Both the position numbers and the translations under genes were made by a program. This document shows positions 1-9,380 of a stretch of DNA of 64,000 nucleotides, one piece after another. Positions within the stretch are counted from its first letter, which is position 1, and each line of letters begins with the position of its first letter. The notes under the pieces are model-generated. The model had not been told where the DNA came from. It ran no database searches and was given only the letters and a program-made list of their open reading frames with translations. The DNA comes from Leptospira wolffii serovar Khorat str. Khorat-H2 (lineage in GTDB: Bacteria > Spirochaetota > Leptospiria > Leptospirales > Leptospiraceae): assembly GCF_000306115.2 (NCBI RefSeq), contig NZ_AKWX02000023.1, positions 1-64,000 of the forward strand, written 5' to 3'.

Positions 1-559
1 CCCTCGCAAAAGCCGCATTTGCGTCTTTTGCTACCCCCTCTCCGGGGGAATTTACTCCTTCGAAACCCCGGACCCACGTTTGCTTTCATATCAAAATATT
101 ATTTATCATAAGTAAGTAATGTAAGGGTTGAGAAAAATATCTATTCTTCAGAATTTAGTACCTAACTTAAAAAATCACTGCGATTTCTTCACTTCATCCG
201 CACAAAGCAAGAAGGGTGCTATAAAACTGTCTTTTTAATTCTTCGCGAAAAAGCGAACCAGAATCACGCACATTTAAGGAAAAGAAAGTAAGGCAGAGTG
301 GTAAGATTTGGCTTCTGTTCATAGGGCCCTTATTGGATTGTTATGTGAAAAGCTTTAAAATCTTTTTCTATTTTCGAAAATTTATTCATAATAATTCCCT
401 GATGATCTGAATTCTAATGTATGTTCGTTGATTGCGGCGGGTCCTGACTCGCATTTTCCTGTAGCAATATAAAAAAAAGAACGCTTCAGGATTCTATAAT
501 CATCCTTATTTCTCGGTTATATTTCGGTTTTGCACGCTTATGCAAAGTCTCGGGATAAT
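1..559. other. Intergenic, AT-rich flank with a hairpin at its edge
   Basis: I see no convincing gene here. Bases 6-31 form a near-perfect hairpin (GCAAAAG and CTTTTGC arms, CGCA and TGCG inner arms, one mismatch), followed by CCCCC/GGGGG arms at 34-38 and 44-48. A second small hairpin, TTCGC/GCGAA, lies at 242-257. None has a clear T tail. The rest is AT-rich and lies downstream of the RHS toxin locus, so it may be the far edge of that accessory region. Confidence 0.5.
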
Positions 560-760
560 CTATCTACCTTTTCTTTTTTCCATACAGGCAAGAAGAGAAA
601 CGAGTGCGCTCCCTTGCAAGTCGGCATCATTTGGTGAGCTTATGTATACATAATACTGAAAGTAGCAATTATTATTCTCCTCTGGAGGATCCAGGATGCA
701 TCCCATGTTTATAAAATGGGATAATGTTAGAAAAGCAAAATAAGCAATTGAATTTTTCAT
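560..760 (-). CDS. Small lipoprotein, candidate immunity protein for the orphan toxin tip
   Basis: This 66-residue protein has a short hydrophobic leader ending in MGC (Cys21), a plausible spirochaetal lipobox, so it should be a membrane-anchored lipoprotein. After the leader it has Cys-Tyr, an SSP-NDADL stretch and a late Ala-Cys. The 62-residue lipoprotein at 1340-1528 shares this layout (DADL, then LVS, then AC, then stop), so the two look like paralogues. It begins 12 bases after the stop of an orphan HExxH tip fragment, with GGAAG just before its ATG. That position, and the matching position of its paralogue behind the intact RHS tip, suggest an immunity role. This is inference from context; I recognise no named family. 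Confidence 0.55.
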   Translation of the reverse strand: MKNSIAYFAFLTLSHFINMGCILDPPEENNNCYFQYYVYISSPNDADLQGSALVSLLACMEKRKGR

Positions 761-772
761 ACTCTTCCAATC

Positions 773-1339
773 TCAATAAGGAAATAGTCCATTAAACATT
801 CTATTCGCTTCTACAACTTCTTTCTGATAGTAATTTAGAACAAACCATAAATTAAGCACACTGTCTAACTTGGCCAAAGTTTCCGGTGAGGCGTCTCCGA
901 TAGCTCTTGCGTTTGCCATAGTAAATAAGAATTGATATTGTATATCTCGATATGCTAATAGCCCTGCATACACTGCGAAAGCTTGAGGACTTAGCATTTT
1001 GTATAAGAAGTATTTTGTAGCCCCGTAATTCATAGTCCCTGACCGAAGATCGGAATCCATCTCTTGTAATAGTTGATGACTACTATTGGCCCATTTTCCA
1101 CCGTTCAAGTATTGGTCCACATGACCCATTTCATGCTTAATTGTATCCTGCGATTCTCCGGTTCGAATATGAGCAACACCCCAACTTGCATAAGAAGTCG
1201 AATCGCCCGTAGCAAACCATTCCGCAAATTGTGAATTACGAACCCCCCAGCCTCCGCGTGCATAATGAATTGTGGGGTTATTTCCTTTTAGAGTTGCTAC
1301 AAAATAATCAGCAACTCCTTCATAAAGAACGTTCTCCCT
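773..1339 (-). pseudogene. Orphan RHS-type C-terminal tip with HExxH motif, no start codon
   Basis: An open frame of about 188 codons runs from just after a TGA at 1340-1342 to a TGA at 773-775. It contains HEMGHVDQ near 1109-1135, then an acidic LQEMDSDLRSG stretch. This matches the tip of the neighbouring RHS protein (HELVHIDQ, then FSEFEADLRSG, then a Y/W-rich helix region). The pattern resembles a zinc metalloprotease HExxH plus downstream Glu ligand. The only ATG lies inside the HExxH motif and I found no ATG, GTG or TTG upstream in frame, so it is probably not translated alone. It looks like a displaced toxin tip, or the back half of a gene broken by the TGA at 1340. Confidence 0.6.
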
Positions 1340-1528
1340 TCATTCTGGCGAGCAAGCCGCAGAAACAAGGAGGGTATTCAATAGATCCGCATCAGAACCC
1401 ATTGGTTTTGAACTATAATACTCATTGATAACTGCAAGAAGGCAGCCCGTAGTATCTTGCTCAGGGCCCAATGCCCCGCAAGAGAGCAAGAGTATAAAAA
1501 AGATGAAGTAAACAAATATTATTTTCAT
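1340..1528 (-). CDS. Small lipoprotein, candidate immunity protein for the RHS tip
   Basis: This 62-residue product has a strongly hydrophobic leader ending LLLSC (Cys17), so it is a predicted lipoprotein. Its mature part is only about 45 residues and holds three more cysteines counting the last Ala-Cys, plus a GSDADL stretch shared with the lipoprotein at 560-760. An AGGAG sits 4 bases before the ATG, and that site overlaps the TAG stop of the giant RHS gene, so the two genes are almost certainly expressed together. A small secreted or lipidated protein directly after a polymorphic toxin tip is the usual place for an immunity gene. Its stop (TGA) is followed in the same frame by the orphan tip, so the alternative is one broken lipoprotein-protease gene. 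Confidence 0.6.
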   Translation of the reverse strand: MKIIFVYFIFFILLLSCGALGPEQDTTGCLLAVINEYYSSKPMGSDADLLNTLLVSAACSPE

Positions 1529-1535
1529 ATTTCTC

Positions 1536-4500
1536 CTAATGTAGCATCAATATTTTAGCCAAATTTAGACTATTGATAACGTTAAATAAAGGGGACTGTA
1601 TTTTCATTTGCTCTATAATATTAGTGACATTTAATATAAGATACAAATCTCTGCTAATCAGCCCCTTATTCTGAAGATAAGTCCAAGTCCCATAACCATT
1701 CGTTCCAGATCGAAGATCCGCCTCAAATTCACTAAATGGTCCAAGCGAATTTGCGTACCATTGATCAATATGCACCAGCTCATGTTGCATCGCTCTATTC
1801 GAAATTCCTGTCCTTGCTGCAACATAATCCTCACGAGTGGTCGCTTGCGCAGTTTTACGTTCGGCCGAGAAGAGGCCATGATTTTCTTCATAAGAGTTGT
1901 AAACAATAAAAGCTCCTCGCTCTATTGAATACCTAGGCCTTGGATCTCCTTTAATAGGATTCATGATTGAACTTACACCAAAATCAGTGAGAGATCGAAA
2001 ATATGACGCAGTAGCTTGTCCAAAATTATGCTGGAAAGCTCTCGGATTCGATATTATTCCGGCAAGTAAAAGGACAGGGGAAAAAGCAACTATTCCGATT
2101 AATAGAAGCGCACCACCGATGGCGCTTCCGATATTATAAAATGTATTCCCAACGGAAGCCCAACGCTGGCTACTTATATAAGTAGCTCTTTGCAACCATG
2201 ACCCCGCCTTTCCGAGGGCACTACTCAACCAGCTATGTCCATCCGGATCGATGCGATTGACCGGATTTCCTCCCACATACATATAACGATTGAGACCGTT
2301 GATACCCTGATCCGCTCTATCGTCCGCCTGTATGAATCTACCCAAGAAAGGATCGTAGTAGCGAGATTTGTAATAATACAAACCGGTCTCCGAGTCAGCA
2401 ATCTGGCCCGTGAATTTATAACGGAATATATCCGGCCCAGAAGATTCCGTATAATTAATTTCGCCGTATGGATAATAGCTCATATAACTCGTTCCGGATT
2501 GTCCCGGACCCGCGATGGGATTTCCATATCCGTCCGTCAACATAGTCGTGGAACCTAAATGATCCGTTTGGTAGAAGTAGGCTCCCACTGCCGGTTCTCC
2601 TGCTCCTGTTATTCCTTGGGATCCTTTCCCCGGTGGTGATACGGGAGGCAATACTTCCGAGCTTGCATTATTGGATAATAGATACCAAGGTGCTGCTTCT
2701 TTTTTAGATCCTGTTAATATTCCATTACAATCTTGGAATATTAAGACTCCGAAGAAGGAGAGTAGTAGTACGGGTGAACTCCATCCTGCAATTTTCATTC
2801 TTTGTAATATTTCGTTTCCTTTGCGGTAATACGGATACGTTAGATACAAAACCCCCAGAATGAAACATAGATAGCCGATTCGCAACTGCCAGGTAGGGAT
2901 CCCGAATCGGAATAATTTCGAATATGTAAAGAATCCGTAGATAGGCGAGAAGACTCTATTCTTCCAGTAGGTTCCGCAATCCATCGCTCCGGTGCAAAAA
3001 TCTAATCCATAAAATAAGCTCCCGGCAATTCCTATATCCGTCTTCTGCTCTCCGCCTTCCGTCATTAGGACCGCATCCGTCCGGGTGATCTGAGTTAGGA
3101 TTTCTCCTCCTAAGCCTTTGATATACGATGTATACTTGGGTGAGACACCGGGGGCCTGTACGATTTCGTATAAATCTCCCATAGAATAAGTGATTGTAGA
3201 TGCGTTCCGATTTTCCGTTTTTACTCGGTTTCCGGAATAATCGTACGTATACCGGATTTCTACTCCATCGCTTGTACTGTATTCCGTGAGTTTTCCGAAA
3301 GAATCGTAAGATAATGTATCTCCGTTTCGAGAGATCATATTCCCCGCGGCATCATAGGAATACGTGACGTTTCCCGAGTCTTGGCTATATATCTTGGTTA
3401 CCGCGTGGGCATGACCGGCGTCTCCGTAAGTCAGGGTATACTTTCCTTTTTGGATCAGGTTTCCGTCCGCACTATAAGTATAATTTAAAGTACCGGAACT
3501 TCCCGAGGAGGACACCAAACGATTCTGTATATCGTAGGCAAAGCTTCGGGTTCTAGTGGCGTTCTTATGATCGGTTTGAAGTAGAATATTTCCCGATCCG
3601 TCGTATTCGTACGAGATTTTTTGTAAATCGCTTCCGTCTTCTTTTTTGGAAGAAAGAATCTGGGTCCGGAAATGGGAAGGATCCAATCGGAGGTCCGTAA
3701 TCACTCCGTTCCCCGCGGTCTTTCTAAAGATGGCCGCTCCGTCTTGGAAAATCGGTCCGGCATATTCCGCTACGAGAGAATCATAAGCGTTTCCGTCCGC
3801 GGAATCCAAAGAAACTCTTTCCAGATTTCCGTTCAAAGAATAGGTTTGGTGGACTTTGGATCCGTCGGGATAGATAATCGCGGTCAATCTCCCTAAGGAA
3901 TCATATTCCATTTTGGTAATGAGAATCAGATCGTCTATCGTCTTCTTCTGTAGAACCGGTTTTCCTTGGATATTATAACCGATCTCCGTCGTTCCGGAAG
4001 AGTCGACGATTCGAGTCAGTCGACCGATTCCGTAAGAACTGTCCGTTCCGTCATATTCGTTTAAAACCGCCGCTTCTCCCCCGCTTGGAATCGTAGATAG
4101 GATCCGTCCTAGCGAATCGTAATGAAAGGAAAGACTTTTATTTCTGGCGTCCGTTTGCTTGGATACTCTTCCCGCGAAATCGTAAGAATACGTGATCGTA
4201 CCTGAATTCGGATCCGTAACACTAATTCTTCTACCGGCTATATCGTAGGCAAAACTCGTGACCTTTCCCGAGGGATCCGTGATCCGAGACGGTTGGCCGA
4301 AAGGAGAATAGTAAGTAAGAATAGTCTGTCCATTCTCCGTTTTGGAAACGGTCTGACCCAACTCGTTCTTCGTTTCCGAAAAGGATTTTACACTTCCATC
4401 CGGATATTGGATGGAAGTATTCGTCGAAAGAATTCCGTAAGAGATGGAAGTCACCGTATTTCCCGTAGGATCGCTGAAAATGCTGCCGGTGGAACGAAGA

Positions 4501-7500
4501 TCCGGATCTTCATACTTGTAGGACGTCCAAAAAGGAGAAAGATTGCTGAAGTAAGGATTCGATTTCTTAACGACGAGTCCCGTAGAATAATCGTAGACTG
4601 TGTCCGTAATTAAATCGATTCCCGAAACCGCAGTATCGGATACGGATCGGATAATATTGCCGAAAGGATCCGAATATTCCTCGGTTACGGTTTCAATTCC
4701 GGTAGTCGTGTCTCTGACGGTCTTAATCACTGATTGCGTCGAAGAGAGGTCCGACAAATCGAAACGGGCAGGGTTGCGGTATTCATAAGATTCGTTCGGA
4801 TCCGAACTACCTGGATAGAATACTGCGACCACTCGACCCAAGGCGTCGTAATCTTTACGGATTTTAGCTCCGTTCACATCCGTTCTGGATATTTCTAATC
4901 CCAAAGAAGTTTCGTATTCCGTAATTTCCTTATGCCCCAGTGCGTTCGTCTTCTCCGTTTGGAATATATGGAGAATCCGGTCGTAAGAAATCGTCGTAAC
5001 GGCTCCGGCAGGATCCGTGGAAGTGATCGGATTTCCGTAGGAATCGTACGTATATTTTGTGATTTGCTCTGCGGAAGTTCCCGAGAATTGGACCGTGGAG
5101 GAGACCGTATCTCCGTCATAAACAACGGATTGGTCTTGGATAAGCGTTCCATCCACATACTTCTTGGTGCGGGAATTTCGTCCGATCCTCCAGCCATTCC
5201 AGTCATAGACCAGGTCGATATCGGAAAACACGAAATGATCTCCGGCAGTTTCCGTCTGGCTCTTCGGAAATCCGTAGTCGTCTATCGTAAAACTCGTGTT
5301 TGAGGAAACCTCCAAGTTACCGTTATGAAAGGAAGCCTTAGCGATATTCGTAGCGACTGAAATCTCCGTACCGAAAGGATTCGGAAATTTGAATCCGCTA
5401 TAAATCGATTGCTGCAATAACTTCCCGGAAGCATTATAATTGCTTACGCTGATCAGAGTTCCCGCTAATCTATAATCATTCTGGAAATATTCCGTTTCCT
5501 TAAAAAATCCCGTCCCTTGGTCCTTCTCTCGAACTTTTCCGAAGCCCAGGCTTCTTGCTATTCCTCGGGTCCCGGCAAAAAACCTGGCATTCTCGAAGGA
5601 AAAACTCTCCTCGGTGGAAATTCCACCTCCAATATCAGTCCGAACGCTTGTGGCCAAATACCGAGGAGATGTATCGACCAAGTTGGGATAATCTCCCGTT
5701 CCCGCCTGGATCGCATTCGAATGTAAATGTTTGGGAGTATATATGACCGTGGAAGATTGGATCCCGTTAGTGACGGAAATCAAATCGTCCTCTTGGACGG
5801 ACTTCACATTCGTATTGCGAACGAAAACTCGGGCCTGGCTTTTGTCCTGCCAGAGCTTGATCATCACTGCATCGGAGAAACCGTCCCCATTCGTATCCTG
5901 GACCATCAATTGTCCTATATCCGCTTTATATACGCCGGAGGAGGAATCTTCCGCTAGTTCGATCTGACCGAATCCGAAGGTTGCGTTATAGTTTAAATTT
6001 CCGGAACCGTCCGAGAGATAGCTTTCGATTTGCTGACTGCCTTTATTGTAAAGAACTAGATCCTCTAAACCGTCTCCGTTCACGTCTCCGAAATTGAATT
6101 GAGAAACCTTTTTTATATCGTCGGTATGAAGAGAACTGGAAACTTGCGAAGAGAAACCCTTGCCGGTATTCAGGGACACTTTGAGTTGAGTTCCGACAAT
6201 CGTGATAAAATCGGGAAGTCCGTCCGAATTCACATCTCCGAAAAAACTACGCAGACGATCCGCGGAAGTTCCCAGGTCCAATTGGATCGTTTGGGAAGTC
6301 TTAGAATGCAACTGAAAACCGGTAACATCGAGTCTGTATCGAGTGACGCCTCCCGAATTTGCGTCGATGGAATTCAATTGAGCCTGAAGATCCTTCTGCA
6401 AGGAACGAATCGGCGCGATCTCTCGGGCATAAATCATCTGCATATTGCTTCTCAGGCTATCGGGAGAAGAAACGGAGCCTCCGGAAGCGACGGCTTTTAA
6501 TTGAAGAATATCCGCATAATTCGGATCGGAAACGAAACAGGCCACGTTCGTTCCTTCGCTATTCGGAACTAGGACGATATCGTCCGGGGAATATCCAGTG
6601 CCTAGTCCCTCTATATAATACGTGCATCCTTTCAGATAATAATCGATTAAAAGATTCAGATCGGAAGAAGATGCCGATCCGGCTCCGTCGGAAATCAGTC
6701 TTTGCAGAATTTCGTTTTGCGTGGAATATTGATTCGTTACCGTTTGAGCCCGGCTATCCGCTTCCGAAAGACGATCGGATAATTCCGTGTATCGGGGGTT
6801 CTCGCTATATCTAGTTAAACGAATATATTCCGCTCTTCCGTCCGAATCCAGATCGATAAATTCATTCAGATAATAATTGGATGTGCCTACGATCCGAATC
6901 GCATCTTCGAATCTACCTTTCTTGTTGATATAAATGTTGAAGTAAGATCCGTCGTAATGGATGAAGTCGGAAAGACCGTCGCCGTCCATATCGGCGAACC
7001 AATCCGCAGGCGCCTTGTCCGGAGCGAGTCTCTTGGAATCCGTTTCCGAAGGTTCATACAGATAAGAATAAGGAGCGAATACCGTCATGTTTCGATTTGC
7101 CGCGGGAATATTCACGTTCGAGAAAGACTTGGGATCGCTGAAATACGTTCCTTTGGAAAGAATCGCATTCAGCTTGCCTCCATTCTCATATGCGAAATCG
7201 GTTCTTCCGTCTCCATCCAGGTCCACGGTACGGGAAAATGTATTATAATGGAGAGGAAGCACCGGACTTAAAAAACTTTTATCGGAATCCACTTTGCCTT
7301 CCGAAACGGTCCAAACTCGTAAACGAATATTATTAAACGTTTCCGAACCCACCACGCTAGCGAAATCTATGAGACCGTCTCCATTGGCGTCTAACTGCAT
7401 CCAATTGGTCAGTCCGGCTTCGATCCCTCCGCTGCAATATTGAGGTCCACCCCAGTTATTGTAGTCCAAGCAGGAGGAAACCAACTGATTGAAAAAGTCG

Positions 7501-8717
7501 GCGTTTCCTCCCCAGCAAGGAGCGTACGCGGCGCAAATACAGGCGGCAGGGCCTATATTGCAACTATCCCTTTCAGGTACAGGCATATGCATAACGTATT
7601 GTAGATAATCCGCGATCTTACGATCCTGGGCGCTAGGCTCGCTCGGTAACGGGTTTTGGAATAGAAGATTAGCGTATAAAAGTAAACCGCTAGGAACGAA
7701 AACGTTCACTAAGGAGCTAGTGGACTTCAAATCGATATTGGAGATGGGTTTTAGGACGAATCCATCCGAACCGTAGGTAAATTCCAAATCTGCGAACTCT
7801 TCCGAACCGAAGACATTCGATTCTCTTCTGGAAATTGCGGAAAGTACGGGGCGGTTTGAAAGAGAACCCTTAGAATAGGAAAGTCCGAATTCGCGAATAA
7901 TCGAGCCGTCCACGTAGATTTTAACGGAATCGAGAAGTCTGGAATTTTTTACTAAGGATCCGGATAAAAAACTCGGGACCGTATCGGAACGGTCGTCGTT
8001 ATATTCGAATACGATCTTTCTGTTTTGATAAACGATTTCCTTGGGAACATATTCCCCGTCGACGGAATCTTCGATATAACTAATATTATAACCGTTTCCG
8101 AAAGAATCGCGAACTTGATCGAGAGCCCAAGCACGAACGGAACCGTTCCGGCCGATCGCCTCGATCCGAGAATCGGAGGTCGCTCCGAAAGAATATTCTA
8201 TCCCGTCCTTATCTGTTACAAGCCAAGAGCAAGGTCCATCTCCGCAAACTCCGCCGGGTACGAACCGAAGCCAAGATTCTTTACGAGAATGGAAAACGCT
8301 TCGATTTCCGGAAACGTCCGTTAATTGGCCCGCCTGAGTGGAAAGAAAGTCGTCCGTTCCGTCATAGCGTATTCCGAAACCGGAATCTCTCAGAATGGAG
8401 GGGATTCCCTCTATGTCCCAACCTATGCCAAGTAAACCGCTTCTAGAACCGGAAGAATACGAAAATGCGAGGCGGGGAGCGATTCCCTTCCTTCCCGGTG
8501 GCAAAGGTATTTCCACGTTGGAAGTAAGAGATCCACCGGAGGAAACATTCAGTTTCGGCACCGGCTGAGGTACTAGATTTCCCGTTAATTTAAGATACAG
8601 GGAGCGGATGGAAAAACTCGAAAAAATGCCGAGGAATGAGGCAAAAATAAAAAAAGTGAATGCCTTCCTAAGCGAACTATACTTCCGCTTGTTTTCTGAA
8701 AAATATCCATTACGCAT
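1536..8717 (-). CDS. Giant SpvB/FG-GAP/RHS-repeat toxin-like protein with HExxH tip
   Basis: This is a protein of about 2390 residues. An N-terminal hydrophobic segment (about residues 18-40) is followed by an SpvB/TcdB-like domain (about 45-300), FG-GAP calcium-type repeats of the D-x-N-G-D-G form (about 440-950), and YD/RHS repeats (about 1250-1900). Two membrane-spanning segments come next (about 1940-1990), then the RHS core, from DHLGSTT to DPDG (about 2050-2156). The variable tip holds another hydrophobic stretch and HELVHIDQ at residues 2312-2319 (bases near 1760-1784). The N-P-x4-D-P-x-G signature at the core end is the usual autocleavage site of RHS proteins. The open frame extends to a TTG at 8942, with another ATG at 8909. 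I prefer the ATG at 8717 because it puts the hydrophobic segment at the N-terminus and has GGCGG 7 bases upstream. Predicted role: a surface or secreted polymorphic toxin whose tip is a metalloprotease-like domain. The tip activity is inferred from motif only. Confidence 0.85.
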   Translation of the reverse strand: MRNGYFSENKRKYSSLRKAFTFFIFASFLGIFSSFSIRSLYLKLTGNLVPQPVPKLNVSSGGSLTSNVEIPLPPGRKGIAPRLAFSYSSGSRSGLLGIGWDIEGIPSILRDSGFGIRYDGTDDFLSTQAGQLTDVSGNRSVFHSRKESWLRFVPGGVCGDGPCSWLVTDKDGIEYSFGATSDSRIEAIGRNGSVRAWALDQVRDSFGNGYNISYIEDSVDGEYVPKEIVYQNRKIVFEYNDDRSDTVPSFLSGSLVKNSRLLDSVKIYVDGSIIREFGLSYSKGSLSNRPVLSAISRRESNVFGSEEFADLEFTYGSDGFVLKPISNIDLKSTSSLVNVFVPSGLLLYANLLFQNPLPSEPSAQDRKIADYLQYVMHMPVPERDSCNIGPAACICAAYAPCWGGNADFFNQLVSSCLDYNNWGGPQYCSGGIEAGLTNWMQLDANGDGLIDFASVVGSETFNNIRLRVWTVSEGKVDSDKSFLSPVLPLHYNTFSRTVDLDGDGRTDFAYENGGKLNAILSKGTYFSDPKSFSNVNIPAANRNMTVFAPYSYLYEPSETDSKRLAPDKAPADWFADMDGDGLSDFIHYDGSYFNIYINKKGRFEDAIRIVGTSNYYLNEFIDLDSDGRAEYIRLTRYSENPRYTELSDRLSEADSRAQTVTNQYSTQNEILQRLISDGAGSASSSDLNLLIDYYLKGCTYYIEGLGTGYSPDDIVLVPNSEGTNVACFVSDPNYADILQLKAVASGGSVSSPDSLRSNMQMIYAREIAPIRSLQKDLQAQLNSIDANSGGVTRYRLDVTGFQLHSKTSQTIQLDLGTSADRLRSFFGDVNSDGLPDFITIVGTQLKVSLNTGKGFSSQVSSSLHTDDIKKVSQFNFGDVNGDGLEDLVLYNKGSQQIESYLSDGSGNLNYNATFGFGQIELAEDSSSGVYKADIGQLMVQDTNGDGFSDAVMIKLWQDKSQARVFVRNTNVKSVQEDDLISVTNGIQSSTVIYTPKHLHSNAIQAGTGDYPNLVDTSPRYLATSVRTDIGGGISTEESFSFENARFFAGTRGIARSLGFGKVREKDQGTGFFKETEYFQNDYRLAGTLISVSNYNASGKLLQQSIYSGFKFPNPFGTEISVATNIAKASFHNGNLEVSSNTSFTIDDYGFPKSQTETAGDHFVFSDIDLVYDWNGWRIGRNSRTKKYVDGTLIQDQSVVYDGDTVSSTVQFSGTSAEQITKYTYDSYGNPITSTDPAGAVTTISYDRILHIFQTEKTNALGHKEITEYETSLGLEISRTDVNGAKIRKDYDALGRVVAVFYPGSSDPNESYEYRNPARFDLSDLSSTQSVIKTVRDTTTGIETVTEEYSDPFGNIIRSVSDTAVSGIDLITDTVYDYSTGLVVKKSNPYFSNLSPFWTSYKYEDPDLRSTGSIFSDPTGNTVTSISYGILSTNTSIQYPDGSVKSFSETKNELGQTVSKTENGQTILTYYSPFGQPSRITDPSGKVTSFAYDIAGRRISVTDPNSGTITYSYDFAGRVSKQTDARNKSLSFHYDSLGRILSTIPSGGEAAVLNEYDGTDSSYGIGRLTRIVDSSGTTEIGYNIQGKPVLQKKTIDDLILITKMEYDSLGRLTAIIYPDGSKVHQTYSLNGNLERVSLDSADGNAYDSLVAEYAGPIFQDGAAIFRKTAGNGVITDLRLDPSHFRTQILSSKKEDGSDLQKISYEYDGSGNILLQTDHKNATRTRSFAYDIQNRLVSSSGSSGTLNYTYSADGNLIQKGKYTLTYGDAGHAHAVTKIYSQDSGNVTYSYDAAGNMISRNGDTLSYDSFGKLTEYSTSDGVEIRYTYDYSGNRVKTENRNASTITYSMGDLYEIVQAPGVSPKYTSYIKGLGGEILTQITRTDAVLMTEGGEQKTDIGIAGSLFYGLDFCTGAMDCGTYWKNRVFSPIYGFFTYSKLFRFGIPTWQLRIGYLCFILGVLYLTYPYYRKGNEILQRMKIAGWSSPVLLLSFFGVLIFQDCNGILTGSKKEAAPWYLLSNNASSEVLPPVSPPGKGSQGITGAGEPAVGAYFYQTDHLGSTTMLTDGYGNPIAGPGQSGTSYMSYYPYGEINYTESSGPDIFRYKFTGQIADSETGLYYYKSRYYDPFLGRFIQADDRADQGINGLNRYMYVGGNPVNRIDPDGHSWLSSALGKAGSWLQRATYISSQRWASVGNTFYNIGSAIGGALLLIGIVAFSPVLLLAGIISNPRAFQHNFGQATASYFRSLTDFGVSSIMNPIKGDPRPRYSIERGAFIVYNSYEENHGLFSAERKTAQATTREDYVAARTGISNRAMQHELVHIDQWYANSLGPFSEFEADLRSGTNGYGTWTYLQNKGLISRDLYLILNVTNIIEQMKIQSPLFNVINSLNLAKILMLH

Positions 8718-8942
8718 ACGATATCCGCCGACTTGATGTAACAATTCCGTAATATGATCGATCATACGATCCGATTTATATATTATAGAATAAATCTTTT
8801 TGAATGTTTCTAAATCCATTTGCTCGTCCGAAAGGCCGCAATATCCCGAATGGGATAGTCTCGCGGAGTTCCGGAGAGAGCGATCCTTTTTAACGTTGTA
8901 CGAAATCATCTTTCTGAGTAAAATTTCCCTTTTTTTATACAA

Positions 8943-9380
8943 TTTAAGTTTTATTAAATATTATTTTAATAATTTAACGGAATATAAATCTTTTCCAATC
9001 TATAGAATTCGTTTATCCCGTTGCAATGACAATGTCGAGATTAAAATGTGTCAATGGATTTCGATGATTGATCTAAATTTGCGTTATTCGGAATGAGTAT
9101 TCACTTTTGGGATATGGGAGAGTCGCCTAACGAAAGTCAGCCTTTTCGGGTTCGATCGTGAAGAGGGCCGGTGCTTCGGGTAAGGAATATTGCGGACAGG
9201 AGTAATCGAAACCCGGATAGAAGACTTGTCTGAGCGGGGAAGTCCGCTTTGTAGGGATTATAGAGAGAGAAGGGGAGACATAGTCCGGAGAATCGCAATC
9301 CGGGCTATTGTTATTCTTAGGAAAGAAATTCGGTTTGGACCTGGGTTAAGATCAAATCCGAATCCGAATTCGTTTTTGGA
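8943..9380. other. Intergenic region upstream of the RHS gene
   Basis: I see no convincing gene. The first 80 bases are very AT-rich and hold a possible minus-strand promoter for the RHS gene: TTGGAA at 8993-8998 and TAAATT at 8971-8976, 16 bases apart. The remainder is the downstream flank of the GST gene. Short frames on the plus strand here have no ribosome binding site or recognisable sequence. Confidence 0.35.

Noticed and set aside
3400..4800. Regularly repeated short motifs in the RHS gene considered as a CRISPR-like array
   Set aside because: The repeats are degenerate YD/RHS codons of variable length, not identical repeats with spacers. No cas gene is present.
2235..8324. Many plus-strand frames of 60-150 codons inside the RHS gene
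   Set aside because: They lie entirely opposite a long, well-motivated coding frame, have odd compositions rich in Arg and Ser, and lack ribosome sites.
1536..8942. Possible transposase or phage tail function for the giant protein
   Set aside because: SpvB, FG-GAP and YD repeats with an RHS core are all evident, and no transposase motif or inverted terminal repeat flanks it.
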